In this document: positions 51,098 through 60,487 of the stretch, one piece after another | Numbering within the stretch: position 1 is the first letter of the stretch | How the letters are laid out: each line of letters opens with the position of its first letter | DNA from: Paenibacillus sp. V4I3 | Lineage (GTDB): Bacteria; Bacillota; Bacilli; Paenibacillales; NBRC-103111 | Direction: 5' to 3' | Length of the DNA: 64,000 bases | Assembly: GCF_030817215.1 (NCBI RefSeq) | Contig: NZ_JAUSZA010000001.1 | Coordinates: 6,298,501 to 6,362,500 of the forward strand | Notes under the pieces: generated by a model | Databases searched by the model: none | What the model was told of the DNA's origin: nothing | The model's input: only the letters and a program-made list of their open reading frames with translations | Made by a program: the position numbers and the translations under genes

Positions 51098-52462
51098 ATG
51101 TTTAATAAGAACAAGCAGCTTTGGCTAATTACAGCCGTAGGCCTTGGAGTTCTCTTAAATCCGCTGAATACGTCGATGATTTCAGTTGCTTTCTCACGGC
51201 TGCAGGCCGAATTTCATGTCACTTATAGTGCTATCTCATGGCTGATCGCTACTTATTATGTGGCAAGCGCCATTGCTCAACCAATTATGGGTAAAATAAG
51301 CGATATTTTTGGCCGCAAGCGTATCTTCCTATTTGGACTTGGACTCGTTACAGTATCATCCTTGTTAGCTCCACTGGCACCGAGCATTGGCTGGCTTATT
51401 GGCTTTCGCGTCATTCAAGCGATAGGAACATCTTCGCTGTACCCAGCCGGCATGGGTATTATTCGCAGCAGCATCACGGATAATCAAGCTAGGGCACTAA
51501 GTGTGATGTCGATTTTTTCTTCCACATCGGCGGCCCTCGGTCCATCTATTGGCGGGTTTTTGATCCAATATGGGGATTGGCCAGCCATTTTCATTGTTAA
51601 CTTTCCAGTTATCCTCATTGCTTTTCTGCTTTCTATCAAAATTCTTCCGAAAGACGGCCCGCGCAAGTTACTCGCCAAAGGCGGACTGGACTTATGGGGA
51701 ATTGCCTTTTTTGCAGCACTTATCATCAGTTGGCTATTTTTCTTCCTTTCCTTCGAAAAGGGGGTCAACTTCTGGTTTCTTTTAACCAGCATAGTGCTGA
51801 GTTATTTATTCTATAAATTTGAGTTAAAGCGCACCCAGCCATTTATTGATGTGATCTTTTTGAAAAAAAATCTCAACGTTTGTCTGGTCTATATCCAGTT
51901 TATTTGTGTCAACATCGTGTTCTACTCGATCATGTTCAGCATTCCCTCGTATTTACAGCAAGTCAGGCAATTTGATGCGCAGCAGGTTGGCATGATGATG
52001 CTGGCCTTATCCGGATTAGGGATATTCACTACGCCGCTGGTTGGCAGATGGATTGACAATTCCGGTTCCAAAACACCGCTAATCACAGGCTCGCTTATCG
52101 TTATAGCGGGTTCACTGCTTATATTACTGATTCATGAACATTCCGCTTCCTTGGCGATATTTGCAGTCCTATCCGTGTTCGGCTTGAGCAGCGGGTTCCA
52201 AAATCTCGGATTGCAGACGGCTTTATATTCATACGTATCCGCAGCAGAGACTGGGATAGCTTCGGGCTTGTTCATGACTTCCAGATTTATGGGGACGATC
52301 CTCTCCTCCAGTTTACTTGGCGCCATCTTTAGCCATGAAATCACCACACAGCGGCTGCACGGTATGGCCATCGTATGTGCAGTGATCAGCTTAGCAACAC
52401 TCACATTATCGATATTAATGCCAAGTAACTCTATCCGCACAAAAGCAGTTCAAGGCAGATGA
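51098..52462 (+). CDS. MFS multidrug transporter, DHA2-like
   Basis: 454-residue major facilitator with 12-14 hydrophobic segments. LNPLNTSMISVAFSRLQAEF in helix 1 (the DHA2-type signature near its end), motif A GKISDIFGRKRIFLFGL, motif C GPSIGGFLIQYGDW. The second half shows TTPLVGRWIDNSGSKTPL. An AAGAGAG site precedes the ATG. It stands alone and ends in a terminator of the GGCTGTCC repeat family. Substrate unknown; efflux of a lipophilic compound is the family norm. Confidence 0.9.
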   Translation: MFNKNKQLWLITAVGLGVLLNPLNTSMISVAFSRLQAEFHVTYSAISWLIATYYVASAIAQPIMGKISDIFGRKRIFLFGLGLVTVSSLLAPLAPSIGWLIGFRVIQAIGTSSLYPAGMGIIRSSITDNQARALSVMSIFSSTSAALGPSIGGFLIQYGDWPAIFIVNFPVILIAFLLSIKILPKDGPRKLLAKGGLDLWGIAFFAALIISWLFFFLSFEKGVNFWFLLTSIVLSYLFYKFELKRTQPFIDVIFLKKNLNVCLVYIQFICVNIVFYSIMFSIPSYLQQVRQFDAQQVGMMMLALSGLGIFTTPLVGRWIDNSGSKTPLITGSLIVIAGSLLILLIHEHSASLAIFAVLSVFGLSSGFQNLGLQTALYSYVSAAETGIASGLFMTSRFMGTILSSSLLGAIFSHEITTQRLHGMAIVCAVISLATLTLSILMPSNSIRTKAVQGR

Positions 52463-52488
52463 ACACTTTATCGGTGAGGTAGACAACG

Positions 52489-52540
52489 AAAAGGCTGTCC
52501 CAAAGTAGAAAAATCTACTTGAGGACAGCCTTTTTTGAAC
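52489..52540 (+). terminator. GGCTGTCC-type repeated terminator, copy 1
   Basis: AAAGGCTGTCC...AAGTAGAAAAATCTACTT...GGACAGCCTTTTTT: a two-part stem then a T-run. The same design recurs at 63572-63625, with a fragment at 43960. Confidence 0.88.
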
Positions 52541-52788
52541 TTTGAAAAGACAGCTGAGCTGCAGGGTTATACCTGCACAACTGTCCTCGTTTTTTGCATT
52601 CTGCTGCTTTCTTATGCGGATTATCAGCAAGGAGAAGCCACCCGACCTTTAGTCAGCGGAACGATTTTGCGTGTTTTCGTCCAAATAACGCCCCCTCATT
52701 CCACTTCTTTACGATTTCAGGTGTTTCATACAAGTAGCGCTTCAACGTTCCATCAGCAATTTCAGAAGTTCTCAAGCCTGAGATCTGA
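52541..52788. other. gap with dispersed repeat copy C
   Basis: No gene. The stretch 52630-52780 shares TTAGTCAGCGGAACG-like sequence and the exact 20 bases GTGTTTTCGTCCAAATAACG (52671-52690) with 44080-44250, followed by a related CAACGTTCC segment. Confidence 0.6.
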
Positions 52789-53679
52789 TTATTCTTTGAC
52801 AGACCCTAACGTAATCCCATGAATAAAAAATCTCTGGAGAAACGGATAAATGATGAGAACAGGAATCATAGCAATAAAGATTTTAGCCGCGTTCAAGGTT
52901 TGATTAGAAAGCTCACTCATCTTCTGTATTTGTTCGGCGGTCATGGTATTGGCATCCACAATAACGACCAATTGCTGAATGTAGGTTTGCAACGGATAAT
53001 GATCCGCATTCGACATCAACACAAGTCCATTAAAAAACTCATTCCAATGATAGACGATACTGAACAAAGTTACGGTTGCCAGCACGGGAACTGCCAGCGG
53101 AATGAAAATCTTAACAAGCATATACCAAGGCCCTGCACCGTCTACTAGTGCCGCCTCTTCCAATTCCTTAGGCAGATTACGGAAATAGTTAATGACCAGA
53201 ATCACACTGAAAATCGGTACACTGTTCCCTAGGACAAGCGCCCAGATGTTATTGATCAAGCCTAAAGATTTAACCGTTTGATACCAAGGGATTAATCCTC
53301 CATTAAATAACATGGTAAACACCAAAATCCACATCAGCACATTTCTAAACGGCAAATCTTTCGCATTTTTGGATAAAGGGTAACCCATCAGAATAATAAT
53401 AACGAAGTTAAGACTAGATCCTAGAACGACTCGCTGTATCGAAATCCAAAACGAATTGAAAAATTTACTGTCACCCATGATTTCATGATAAGAATTAAAA
53501 TTAAAACCCACCGGCCATAAGCCAACTTGCCCCGAGGATGCTGCTGCGTTATCACTTAACGAAACAGCAAGGGTATACCATAAAGGAAGAACACATAATA
53601 ACGCTATGCCAACCAGCAGCACGATAAGGAAAAGATCGAATACTCTGGAGCCGATTGTTGTTTCTTTGACCATTTTCAT
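52789..53679 (-). CDS. sugar ABC permease, LplC/YtcP-type
   Basis: 296-residue permease, about six membrane segments. LPLWYTLAVSLSDNAAASSGQVG after the first helix, EAA loop LEEAALVDGAGPWYMLVKIFIP, and the ending RFFIHGITLGSVKE are hallmarks of LplC-type subunits. It follows the LplB-type gene by 11 bases. As usual for this class the ATPase is not encoded nearby. Confidence 0.94.
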   Translation of the reverse strand: MKMVKETTIGSRVFDLFLIVLLVGIALLCVLPLWYTLAVSLSDNAAASSGQVGLWPVGFNFNSYHEIMGDSKFFNSFWISIQRVVLGSSLNFVIIILMGYPLSKNAKDLPFRNVLMWILVFTMLFNGGLIPWYQTVKSLGLINNIWALVLGNSVPIFSVILVINYFRNLPKELEEAALVDGAGPWYMLVKIFIPLAVPVLATVTLFSIVYHWNEFFNGLVLMSNADHYPLQTYIQQLVVIVDANTMTAEQIQKMSELSNQTLNAAKIFIAMIPVLIIYPFLQRFFIHGITLGSVKE

Positions 53680-53690
53680 GCTCCTTTATA

Positions 53691-54599
53691 TTAAAAAATA
53701 CGATAATTTGCAAACTTAGCAGCTAGGAAATAGGAAGTTGTAATGAGAAGAAAACTGATGACTGATTTTAATAGTCCCATTGCCGTTGCCAATCCATACT
53801 GGAGATTCAATAAACCTGTCCGATAGACCCATGTGTCAATAATATCCCCGCTCGAATAGACAAGAGGATTATAAAGGTTGAAAATTTGGTCAAATCCAGC
53901 ATTTAAGACATTACCTAGGCTGAGCACTGAAAGTAAAATAACTGTTGTCATAATTCCAGGAAGTGTGACATGAACTAATCGCTGCCAGCGAGTGGCGCCG
54001 TCAATTGCAGCCGCTTCGTATAGAGCAGGATTGATTCCCGTTAAAGCCGCCAAAAATATAATCGTGTTAAATCCGAATTCCTTCCACACGTCACTTCCCA
54101 CGATGATAAAGGGAAACAATTCCGCCTTGGCAAAAAACAAAGTAGGACTTATACCGAATATGCCCAAGATCCCGTTAACAGGTCCTTTATATGACAAAAC
54201 ATCCAACAGAATACCCGAAAGAATTACCCATGATAAAAAATGCGGTAAATAAACAATCGTCTGTACCCATCTTTTCAAAAACGCAATACGTAATTCATTC
54301 AGCAATAAAGCGAAGATGAGCGGTACAATCATATTCGCGATAATTTTCATGACCGCAATAAATAACGTATTAAAAAATACCGTTTTACTATCGTTAAGCG
54401 TGAACATATACTTAAAATTTTCCAAACCGACCCAATCGGAATGAAACATGCCTAGACCCGGATTAAAATCTTGAAAAGCAATGACAATCCCGAACATAGG
54501 AACGATACTAAACAGCGTCAACCATATAAATCCAGGAAGAAGCATGAGATAGTAATGTTTGGCAAACCCCTTCGTAACCATCCTACCGATCACTTCCAT
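53691..54599 (-). CDS. sugar ABC permease, LplB-type
   Basis: 302-residue permease. KHYYLMLLPGFIWLTLFSIVP first helix, VIAFQDFNPGLGMFHSDWVG loop, EAA segment LYEAAAIDGATRWQRLVHVTLP, and the NYRIF C-terminus are typical of LplB/YteP. Partner of the LplC-type gene downstream. Confidence 0.94.
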   Translation of the reverse strand: MEVIGRMVTKGFAKHYYLMLLPGFIWLTLFSIVPMFGIVIAFQDFNPGLGMFHSDWVGLENFKYMFTLNDSKTVFFNTLFIAVMKIIANMIVPLIFALLLNELRIAFLKRWVQTIVYLPHFLSWVILSGILLDVLSYKGPVNGILGIFGISPTLFFAKAELFPFIIVGSDVWKEFGFNTIIFLAALTGINPALYEAAAIDGATRWQRLVHVTLPGIMTTVILLSVLSLGNVLNAGFDQIFNLYNPLVYSSGDIIDTWVYRTGLLNLQYGLATAMGLLKSVISFLLITTSYFLAAKFANYRIF

Positions 54600-54618
54600 T
54601 CTCTCTATTGTAAGGGAA

Positions 54619-54642
54619 AGGCGCCAGAGTTCTCTGACGCCT
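54619..54642 (-). terminator. intercistronic hairpin after LplA-type gene
   Basis: AGGCG-C-CAGAG against CTCTG-A-CGCCT lies between the binding-protein stop and the permease start, with no T-run. As with the other transporter operons here, it probably lowers permease relative to binding-protein expression. Confidence 0.55.
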
Positions 54643-54655
54643 CCATGCTTTCTTG

Positions 54656-56371
54656 CTATTTGATACTCTCATCGATTTCAGCCAGAATTTGATCTCCGCC
54701 TTGCTTTTTCCAATCTTGTACGAACTTATCAAAGGAATCCAGCGGCGCAGCTCCCATGATTATTTTGAGGAATGTTTCCTTCTCTAATTTATCAAGTGTT
54801 GCCCATTTGCTTTCCATGGTTTTCGTCTGCGAATAGGTCACGCTATAGGTTTTCTTAAACGGCTGTTGCAGCGGGGATATCCCTACGAATGTGGAATACA
54901 TACGCTTCCATGTCCCTAAATCCGCGTTAGGATCCCAGTATTGAATATCATTCTTGTCATACGGTTCGAGTTTTACTTTTTTCACTTTTTCAGCATCGGC
55001 TTTTAGTAATTTATATCCTGGAATATCTAGATCCTCCGGCTTTTTGGTGCCTGCAAGAACCTCTTTCATCATCTTATATGTGACATCCATCTCATCCATT
55101 GGGGCAAAAACAACACGTAGCGGATAGTTTCCAATTGCCACTTTGACATCGAATTTGGATTCATCGCGCAGCAAAAGGTTTTCCATTTGAATGGCGGCTT
55201 CCGGATGCTCATAACCTTTCCGAACAACCAGATATTGATTGGACGGGTTCCCCATATGCGGTGTAAATTCACCATTCACATCCAAAGGTGCCGTATACGC
55301 TTGCCAATTTGCCTTCGGATTATTCTTAATCGCATCGGCTAATGGACCATACCCGCCAGCCCACCATAATCCAAAATAAATGCCTGAAGTTCCATTCTTG
55401 ATCAGTTCCTGAGCATCCTTCCGAATGGTCATTTCCTTATCAATCAAGCCTTTGGAATAAAGATCACGCAGTTTCGAGAGAGCTTGCTTCGTTTCCGGCT
55501 GAAGGGAGCCATAGGCTGTTTTACCATCTGCACCTTTTAGCCAAAATCCTGGGTAGGAATGATACGAAGAAAAGATAGGGTCGAAACCATAGTTATTATT
55601 ATTGGGATTGATAAAATCGGCATTCAGTAAACCGCCTAATTGCGGACCTGTTATGCCAATGGTATCGGCTTTTCCATTCCCGTCAGGATCTTGTTCGACA
55701 AAAGCTTTGGCTACTTTTTCTAATTCGTCGATGGTTTTAGGCGGTTGAAGGCCTAATTTGTCCAACCAATCCTTGCGAATCCACATCATATGAACCATAT
55801 CTGACTCTGTCGTTACGTTAGGAAGGGCATACATCTTCCCATCTACAGTAACCGATTTAAGCGCAAGCCCTTGCGTCGTTTCAATGATATGTTTGATCGC
55901 TGGCGAGGCGTATTTATTATAAACCTCGGTTAGATCCGCGAGTTGACCGCTTTTTACCATTTGTCTGAACTGTGTATCTTTCACAACCAACGCATCCGGC
56001 AAATCGTTACTGGCAATGGATAAATTCACTTTTTGGTCGTAATCCTTACCGCTGGCAGCCTGCCAAACAATTTTGGTATCGATATTCAAGTTTTCTTTGA
56101 TATAACGGGTATACGGGTTGTTTTCAGGCGAGTCTCCCGCTGGCAAGCTCTTATCGGAAGCATCTACATCTTTACCAATTTTAATCGTAATCGGTTTGGC
56201 CGATTTGGCGAATGGCCCCGCTTCAGTTGGCGCAGCTGCTGTTTGCGCTGCTCCCGTTTGTGCAGGCGCAGTCGAAGCTGCTGGTGATTGCTTGGCCTTC
56301 TCTGAGCATGCGGATAATACGACTAGCATCCCGGCAAGTAACAGCAGCATGCTTTTTTTAGATCTTCTCAT
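54656..56371 (-). CDS. sugar-binding lipoprotein, LplA/YtcQ-type
   Basis: 571-residue receptor. Lipobox VLSACS follows a short signal peptide, then an Ala/Thr-rich linker, then IKIGKDVDASDKSLPAGDSP and NNPYTRYIKENLNI. Further along are VVKDTQFRQMVKSGQLADLTEVY, WIRKDWLDKLGLQPPKTIDEL and a long C-terminal lobe with FEAAIQMENLLL-type segments. Length is typical for LplA. Delivers an oligosaccharide to the LplBC permeases; the adjacent alpha-xylosidase suggests a xylose-containing oligomer (inference). Confidence 0.93.
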   Translation of the reverse strand: MRRSKKSMLLLLAGMLVVLSACSEKAKQSPAASTAPAQTGAAQTAAAPTEAGPFAKSAKPITIKIGKDVDASDKSLPAGDSPENNPYTRYIKENLNIDTKIVWQAASGKDYDQKVNLSIASNDLPDALVVKDTQFRQMVKSGQLADLTEVYNKYASPAIKHIIETTQGLALKSVTVDGKMYALPNVTTESDMVHMMWIRKDWLDKLGLQPPKTIDELEKVAKAFVEQDPDGNGKADTIGITGPQLGGLLNADFINPNNNNYGFDPIFSSYHSYPGFWLKGADGKTAYGSLQPETKQALSKLRDLYSKGLIDKEMTIRKDAQELIKNGTSGIYFGLWWAGGYGPLADAIKNNPKANWQAYTAPLDVNGEFTPHMGNPSNQYLVVRKGYEHPEAAIQMENLLLRDESKFDVKVAIGNYPLRVVFAPMDEMDVTYKMMKEVLAGTKKPEDLDIPGYKLLKADAEKVKKVKLEPYDKNDIQYWDPNADLGTWKRMYSTFVGISPLQQPFKKTYSVTYSQTKTMESKWATLDKLEKETFLKIIMGAAPLDSFDKFVQDWKKQGGDQILAEIDESIK

Positions 56372-56531
56372 ATAAAGCCCCTTCTTTCGCTTTCAGAATT
56401 TATCTACACCCTAAAAGTATCACGAAACATCACGCTGCTAGGATGGAAAACGGTTACAGCTTTAGAGGGGTAAATGACCGAGAATTCGCAGGTAATCACC
56501 TTTTTCTCATGAATTCGCAGCATTTGACCCT

Positions 56532-57653
56532 CTAATTTTCGGACATTTCTCTACCCGTTACATTCTTCTGCCGATACTCGCTTGGTAACAGACCAGTTTG
56601 CTCCCTAAAGGTGCGGCTAAAATACTTTTCATCCATATATCCAACGTTCTCAGCAATCCAGAGAATCGTTTTGTTCGTATACAGCAGATACTCCTTTGCT
56701 TTCTCTATACGTTTGTGACGTAAATGCTCACTAAAATTAATGCCTACAATTTCTTTAAAGCACTGGCTGAAGTAGCTTCTACTCATATTTACCCGTTTCG
56801 CAATGCTCGCGGCCGTAATTTGCTCTTTCATTTCTTCATTAGCAATGTAAACAGCTTTCATCACACAGTCTACAACCTCTTGTGAAAAAGAAGGTTTATC
56901 GATCGCCTTGCGAATCATTTCACGAGTAGCCATCAACCATTCCTCAACCTCATGCCAGCTTTCAAAAGAATCAGGCAATTGGATTGTCGCCAAATCAACA
57001 GGATGAAATAAAAGATTCCATTTATCGATTAACGCATATAACAACCCGATCAGCTTCGTTTGAGGTAAACGCAGCTGCTTCAAATCATGGATATGTGTTG
57101 TAAACAGGTTATCTTGATAGACCCATTCATGACCCGACCATTGCTCTTTCACTACGTTTAAGTCTTTTTGAGCTGCCGCCAGCTGATTGTCCCCTTCATG
57201 AACCGAAGAACCTATGCCATGAGAGGACTCATTATCATAAAAGATATCATGTGGATTAGGGGCATGCTTCTGCTCCTCCATAATCCGGTTGTAGATCCGC
57301 TCCAGCACTTCCTCAAAGCGCTCCTTTTCAAGCTGAACCTTGGCAATATAATCAATAGCTCCAAGTCTCAATGCCTCTTGGATATATTCAAAATCCTGAT
57401 GAAAGGTTAGCACGACGGTATAAATGCTTGGATATTGCTTTCTCACGATTTTCAGTAATTCGATCCCTGACATAACAGGCATCGCTAAATCAGTCAGCAA
57501 TAAATCTATCGCGTTCGCTGCTATAAATTCCAAGGCTTTCTCGCCATTACTGGCTTCCCCGACAACCTCCATGTCAAAATCGTGCCAAGGCATGGCTGAT
57601 ATAAGACCTTTGCGAACCAATTTATCATCATCGACAATCATCACTTTAATCAT
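56532..57653 (-). CDS. YesN-type AraC response regulator
   Basis: 373 residues. Receiver with IVDDDKLVRKGLI, acceptor DLLLTDLAMPVMSGIELL and IAKVQL in the place of the usual LLKP. A middle linker of about 130 residues leads to a C-terminal AraC-type double helix-turn-helix (NMSRSYFSQCFKEIVGINFSE, IAENVGYMDEKYFSRTFRE). Shorter than the common 530-residue YesN because the linker is reduced. It overlaps the kinase gene by 8 bases and faces the LplABC genes, its likely target. Confidence 0.94.
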   Translation of the reverse strand: MIKVMIVDDDKLVRKGLISAMPWHDFDMEVVGEASNGEKALEFIAANAIDLLLTDLAMPVMSGIELLKIVRKQYPSIYTVVLTFHQDFEYIQEALRLGAIDYIAKVQLEKERFEEVLERIYNRIMEEQKHAPNPHDIFYDNESSHGIGSSVHEGDNQLAAAQKDLNVVKEQWSGHEWVYQDNLFTTHIHDLKQLRLPQTKLIGLLYALIDKWNLLFHPVDLATIQLPDSFESWHEVEEWLMATREMIRKAIDKPSFSQEVVDCVMKAVYIANEEMKEQITAASIAKRVNMSRSYFSQCFKEIVGINFSEHLRHKRIEKAKEYLLYTNKTILWIAENVGYMDEKYFSRTFREQTGLLPSEYRQKNVTGREMSEN

Positions 57654-59406
57654 GACGGGGGTTCACCTCCATAATTGGTAAGGAAACAAGGATGGTTGTC
57701 CCTTTTCCAATAACACTTTTGATACTCAGGTCCGCCTGCTCGCCATATTGGGATTCAAGCATTCGCTTAACATAATTTAAGCCAATCCCCATACCAACCT
57801 TTTTGTTTTCAACTTCCGGATTGTGCAATAGGTTATGAATCGTTTCCTCCGACATCCCTGAACCGTTATCATGAATCGAGATCTGAATCGTCTTCGTTAA
57901 ACTGACATCAACCTTAATATACCCATCATCACTTAACCCGTGATAAAGTGAATTTTCGACAAGCGGCTGGAGGATAAAACGAGGAACCGGCATGTTCCAT
58001 ACCTCTTCATCGACATTCATCTGAACATCAAACTTAAAATCATAGCGAATTTGCTGTAAAATCAAATATTGCTTTAAGGCTTCTATTTCTTCATAAATGG
58101 TTGACGCTTGTCCCAGCTTGCCTAAATTATAATGCAGAAGCTTATTTAATGAGGATACAAGACGATCGATCTCATTCTGTCCGTTCATAACGGCTAACCA
58201 ATGCACAGTATCCAACGTATTCATTAAAAAATGGGGATTAATTTGATAGAGCAGCTTTTCTACCTCAAGATCCACTCTTCGCTTCTCTTTCCGTTCGACT
58301 TCGGCGAATAAATTCCATATCTGTTCTCTCATTTGCCTAAATTGATGCAGTAGAAAATCAAACTCCGGTATTTTTGTTCGTACTGTAACAGCCTGGACTC
58401 GATTTTGTGCCATCAGCTTGATTTCTCTATTAAAGCCATTCAAAGGGAGGTATACCATCTTCCATAAGAGCCAAGCCATGAGTAAACTCATCCCTAGAAA
58501 AAGGAGCGAAAACAGCATTATTTGAACAAACCACTGGTTCATTTCTTTGTTGTAATCTGCTTTTGGAATGACAGACACGATACTCCAGCCTTGGTTGCTT
58601 GCCTGCCTAAACCAGTAAAATTCATTATAGGTGCCAAAGGTTTTTTCTTTAGAAAAGTTGGGGAATATCGTATCTTTCACAAATGTATTGGGAAGCTCGC
58701 TATACGCGATTCTCCCGTCATTATCTAGGAAAACATGGGAATTCGTTCCGCCAAATTGATCATTATTCAGAATGTTTTGCGTGAGATGAAACCCCGTTTC
58801 AATGTAGACATAGACATCATCACGCTGCGGTAAATCCACTTTCCTTCGTGCAGATAAAACAAAATTATTATCAAATTGATTGTTGCTTAAATGAGGACCA
58901 TAATAAGAAATTCCCGAGTATTCTGCAAGCAATGGCAACTTCTCAGGGGAAAAATTCTCCTTTACGCCCGAATTTTCGAGATCATACGTATGGTCATTTT
59001 GAAAATAGTATAAAGTTAAACCAATATTAGGGTTGGTAAAGGTGACTAATCTTAATTCATCTTTTAATGCGTCTATCATTTGCGAGCGTTCGAAAGATTG
59101 ACTTGCGGGAAGCGATAACATTTGATCCAACTTATTACCCACACTTCCTGTAAAAGCAAGCTGTTGGGAAACATGATTCAAATTGCTTATCGTGCTTTCT
59201 AAGGAAAGCTCTACTTGTTTTAAATTACTTTGAATACCGCTCTGAATTTTATTAGTAAGTATGGAATAAATCGCGTAATAGGAGATAAGAACGATACAAA
59301 TAAATGGAATTAATGTACTGCATAAGAAAATAATAAAAATCCTCTTTTTCAACGTTAAATAATCGTACAGAAATGACTTTACATTCTCCTGCATCTTAAC
59401 AAACAA
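57646..59406 (-). CDS. YesM-type sensor histidine kinase
   Basis: 586-residue kinase. Two membrane helices (about 22-45 and 290-315) enclose a Cache-like sensor. HAMP follows, then the acceptor block YQINPHFLMNTLDTVHWL, ATPase N-box PLVENSLYHGLS, DNGSGMSEE and GMGIGLNYVKRMLESQYG. Together with the overlapping regulator it should control the adjacent sugar transporter in response to an extracellular saccharide. Confidence 0.94.
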   Translation of the reverse strand: MFVKMQENVKSFLYDYLTLKKRIFIIFLCSTLIPFICIVLISYYAIYSILTNKIQSGIQSNLKQVELSLESTISNLNHVSQQLAFTGSVGNKLDQMLSLPASQSFERSQMIDALKDELRLVTFTNPNIGLTLYYFQNDHTYDLENSGVKENFSPEKLPLLAEYSGISYYGPHLSNNQFDNNFVLSARRKVDLPQRDDVYVYIETGFHLTQNILNNDQFGGTNSHVFLDNDGRIAYSELPNTFVKDTIFPNFSKEKTFGTYNEFYWFRQASNQGWSIVSVIPKADYNKEMNQWFVQIMLFSLLFLGMSLLMAWLLWKMVYLPLNGFNREIKLMAQNRVQAVTVRTKIPEFDFLLHQFRQMREQIWNLFAEVERKEKRRVDLEVEKLLYQINPHFLMNTLDTVHWLAVMNGQNEIDRLVSSLNKLLHYNLGKLGQASTIYEEIEALKQYLILQQIRYDFKFDVQMNVDEEVWNMPVPRFILQPLVENSLYHGLSDDGYIKVDVSLTKTIQISIHDNGSGMSEETIHNLLHNPEVENKKVGMGIGLNYVKRMLESQYGEQADLSIKSVIGKGTTILVSLPIMEVNPRHD

Positions 59407-59462
59407 CGATGATCACTCCCCCGATCAGGCTTAATTCAACTAGAAACAATGATTCGTGAATA

Positions 59463-60359
59463 TCAACCCACTCCCTCACTTGTCTTTAATCTTTTTCGGT
59501 ATTCAGAAGGTGTATGACCAAAATGCGTTTTAAACACGCCGATAAAATAACTTAAGGTATTGAAGCCGACATCAAGCGAAATCTCTGTAATCTTCTTGTT
59601 GGTATCCTTCAACAGTAAAGCAGCTCGCTGTGCACGCACTTGGTTTAAGTACTCCAGTGGGCTTTTTCCTGTAAAACCCTTGAAGTATCGGCAGAAATAA
59701 GACTCGCTAAAAGAAACGATCGCCGCGAGGTCCTCCAATCGAATTGGACTGCTATAGTTTACTTGCATATATTCGATAATCAGCTTTAATCGATCTATGT
59801 GCGTAGGGTTGACGGAAAGCGGAAGCTCACGAAAAGCAGGACCTCCCAGCATAATTAGCTTTGAAATGATCAATTGAAGCAATGCTTTTGTAGAAAGCTC
59901 AAATAACGGCCTTTCATTAATATTCAAATCGAACACTTGCAGTAACAACACCAATAGCTCCCTCTCCTCAGCAGTATGATGGGTGATGTGGGCAGGAGTG
60001 ACAAATTTCTGCTGGATTAGCGGATTAATATATTTCTCACGAACGAGATCAAACCTCTCGCCTCCCAATATATCCGAATGAAACACCACGGCGGTGAAGC
60101 AGCATTCTTCGTTTGCGGATATACGGCCAGAATGAAGCTGACCGGAATTCACGAAAATCGCTTCCCCGGCTTCCAATTCATAGTCATCCATAGAAACACG
60201 GAATACCGCCTTACCCTTGGTAAGCAAGAGAAACTCCAGTTCATCATGCCAATGGAGTTCAAGCAGTTCTTCCCCCGGCTGGCAGCAGATTTCATACACG
60301 CGGATTGGATAAAGCGGATCACCGTGAATGCGGTCCTCTTTTAAACTGGCTTGCTGCAT
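59463..60359 (-). CDS. AraC-family regulator with cupin sensor
   Basis: 298 residues. N-terminal cupin (about 15-105: LHWHDELEFLLLTKGKAVFRV, EAIFVNSGQLHSG) and C-terminal AraC double helix-turn-helix (SFSESYFCRYFKGFTGKSPLEY, DVGFNTLSYFIGVFKTHFGHTPSEYR). Divergent from the alpha-xylosidase with about 130 bases between, so it is the likely xylose-oligomer-responsive activator of that gene. Confidence 0.93.
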   Translation of the reverse strand: MQQASLKEDRIHGDPLYPIRVYEICCQPGEELLELHWHDELEFLLLTKGKAVFRVSMDDYELEAGEAIFVNSGQLHSGRISANEECCFTAVVFHSDILGGERFDLVREKYINPLIQQKFVTPAHITHHTAEERELLVLLLQVFDLNINERPLFELSTKALLQLIISKLIMLGGPAFRELPLSVNPTHIDRLKLIIEYMQVNYSSPIRLEDLAAIVSFSESYFCRYFKGFTGKSPLEYLNQVRAQRAALLLKDTNKKITEISLDVGFNTLSYFIGVFKTHFGHTPSEYRKRLKTSEGVG

Positions 60360-60450
60360 GGCGGTAGTCCCCCTTTATTGAAATTCAAAATATGTCAAAA
60401 TACTGATATTTTTTCACAATATAACGAAAGGAATGGAGTTTTTAAATCAA

Positions 60451-60456
60451 TATAAT
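60451..60456 (+). promoter_or_regulatory. -10 box of the alpha-xylosidase gene
   Basis: TATAAT about 32 bases before the start. The region 17 bases upstream has no good -35, consistent with an AraC-type activator. Confidence 0.4.
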
Positions 60457-60487
60457 TATATTACAACATTTTGAAGGGATGATGGTA

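Noticed and set aside
52535..52822. 95-codon plus-strand frame after the second MFS gene
   Set aside because: It runs through a terminator, a dispersed repeat and the end of the permease gene on the opposite strand.
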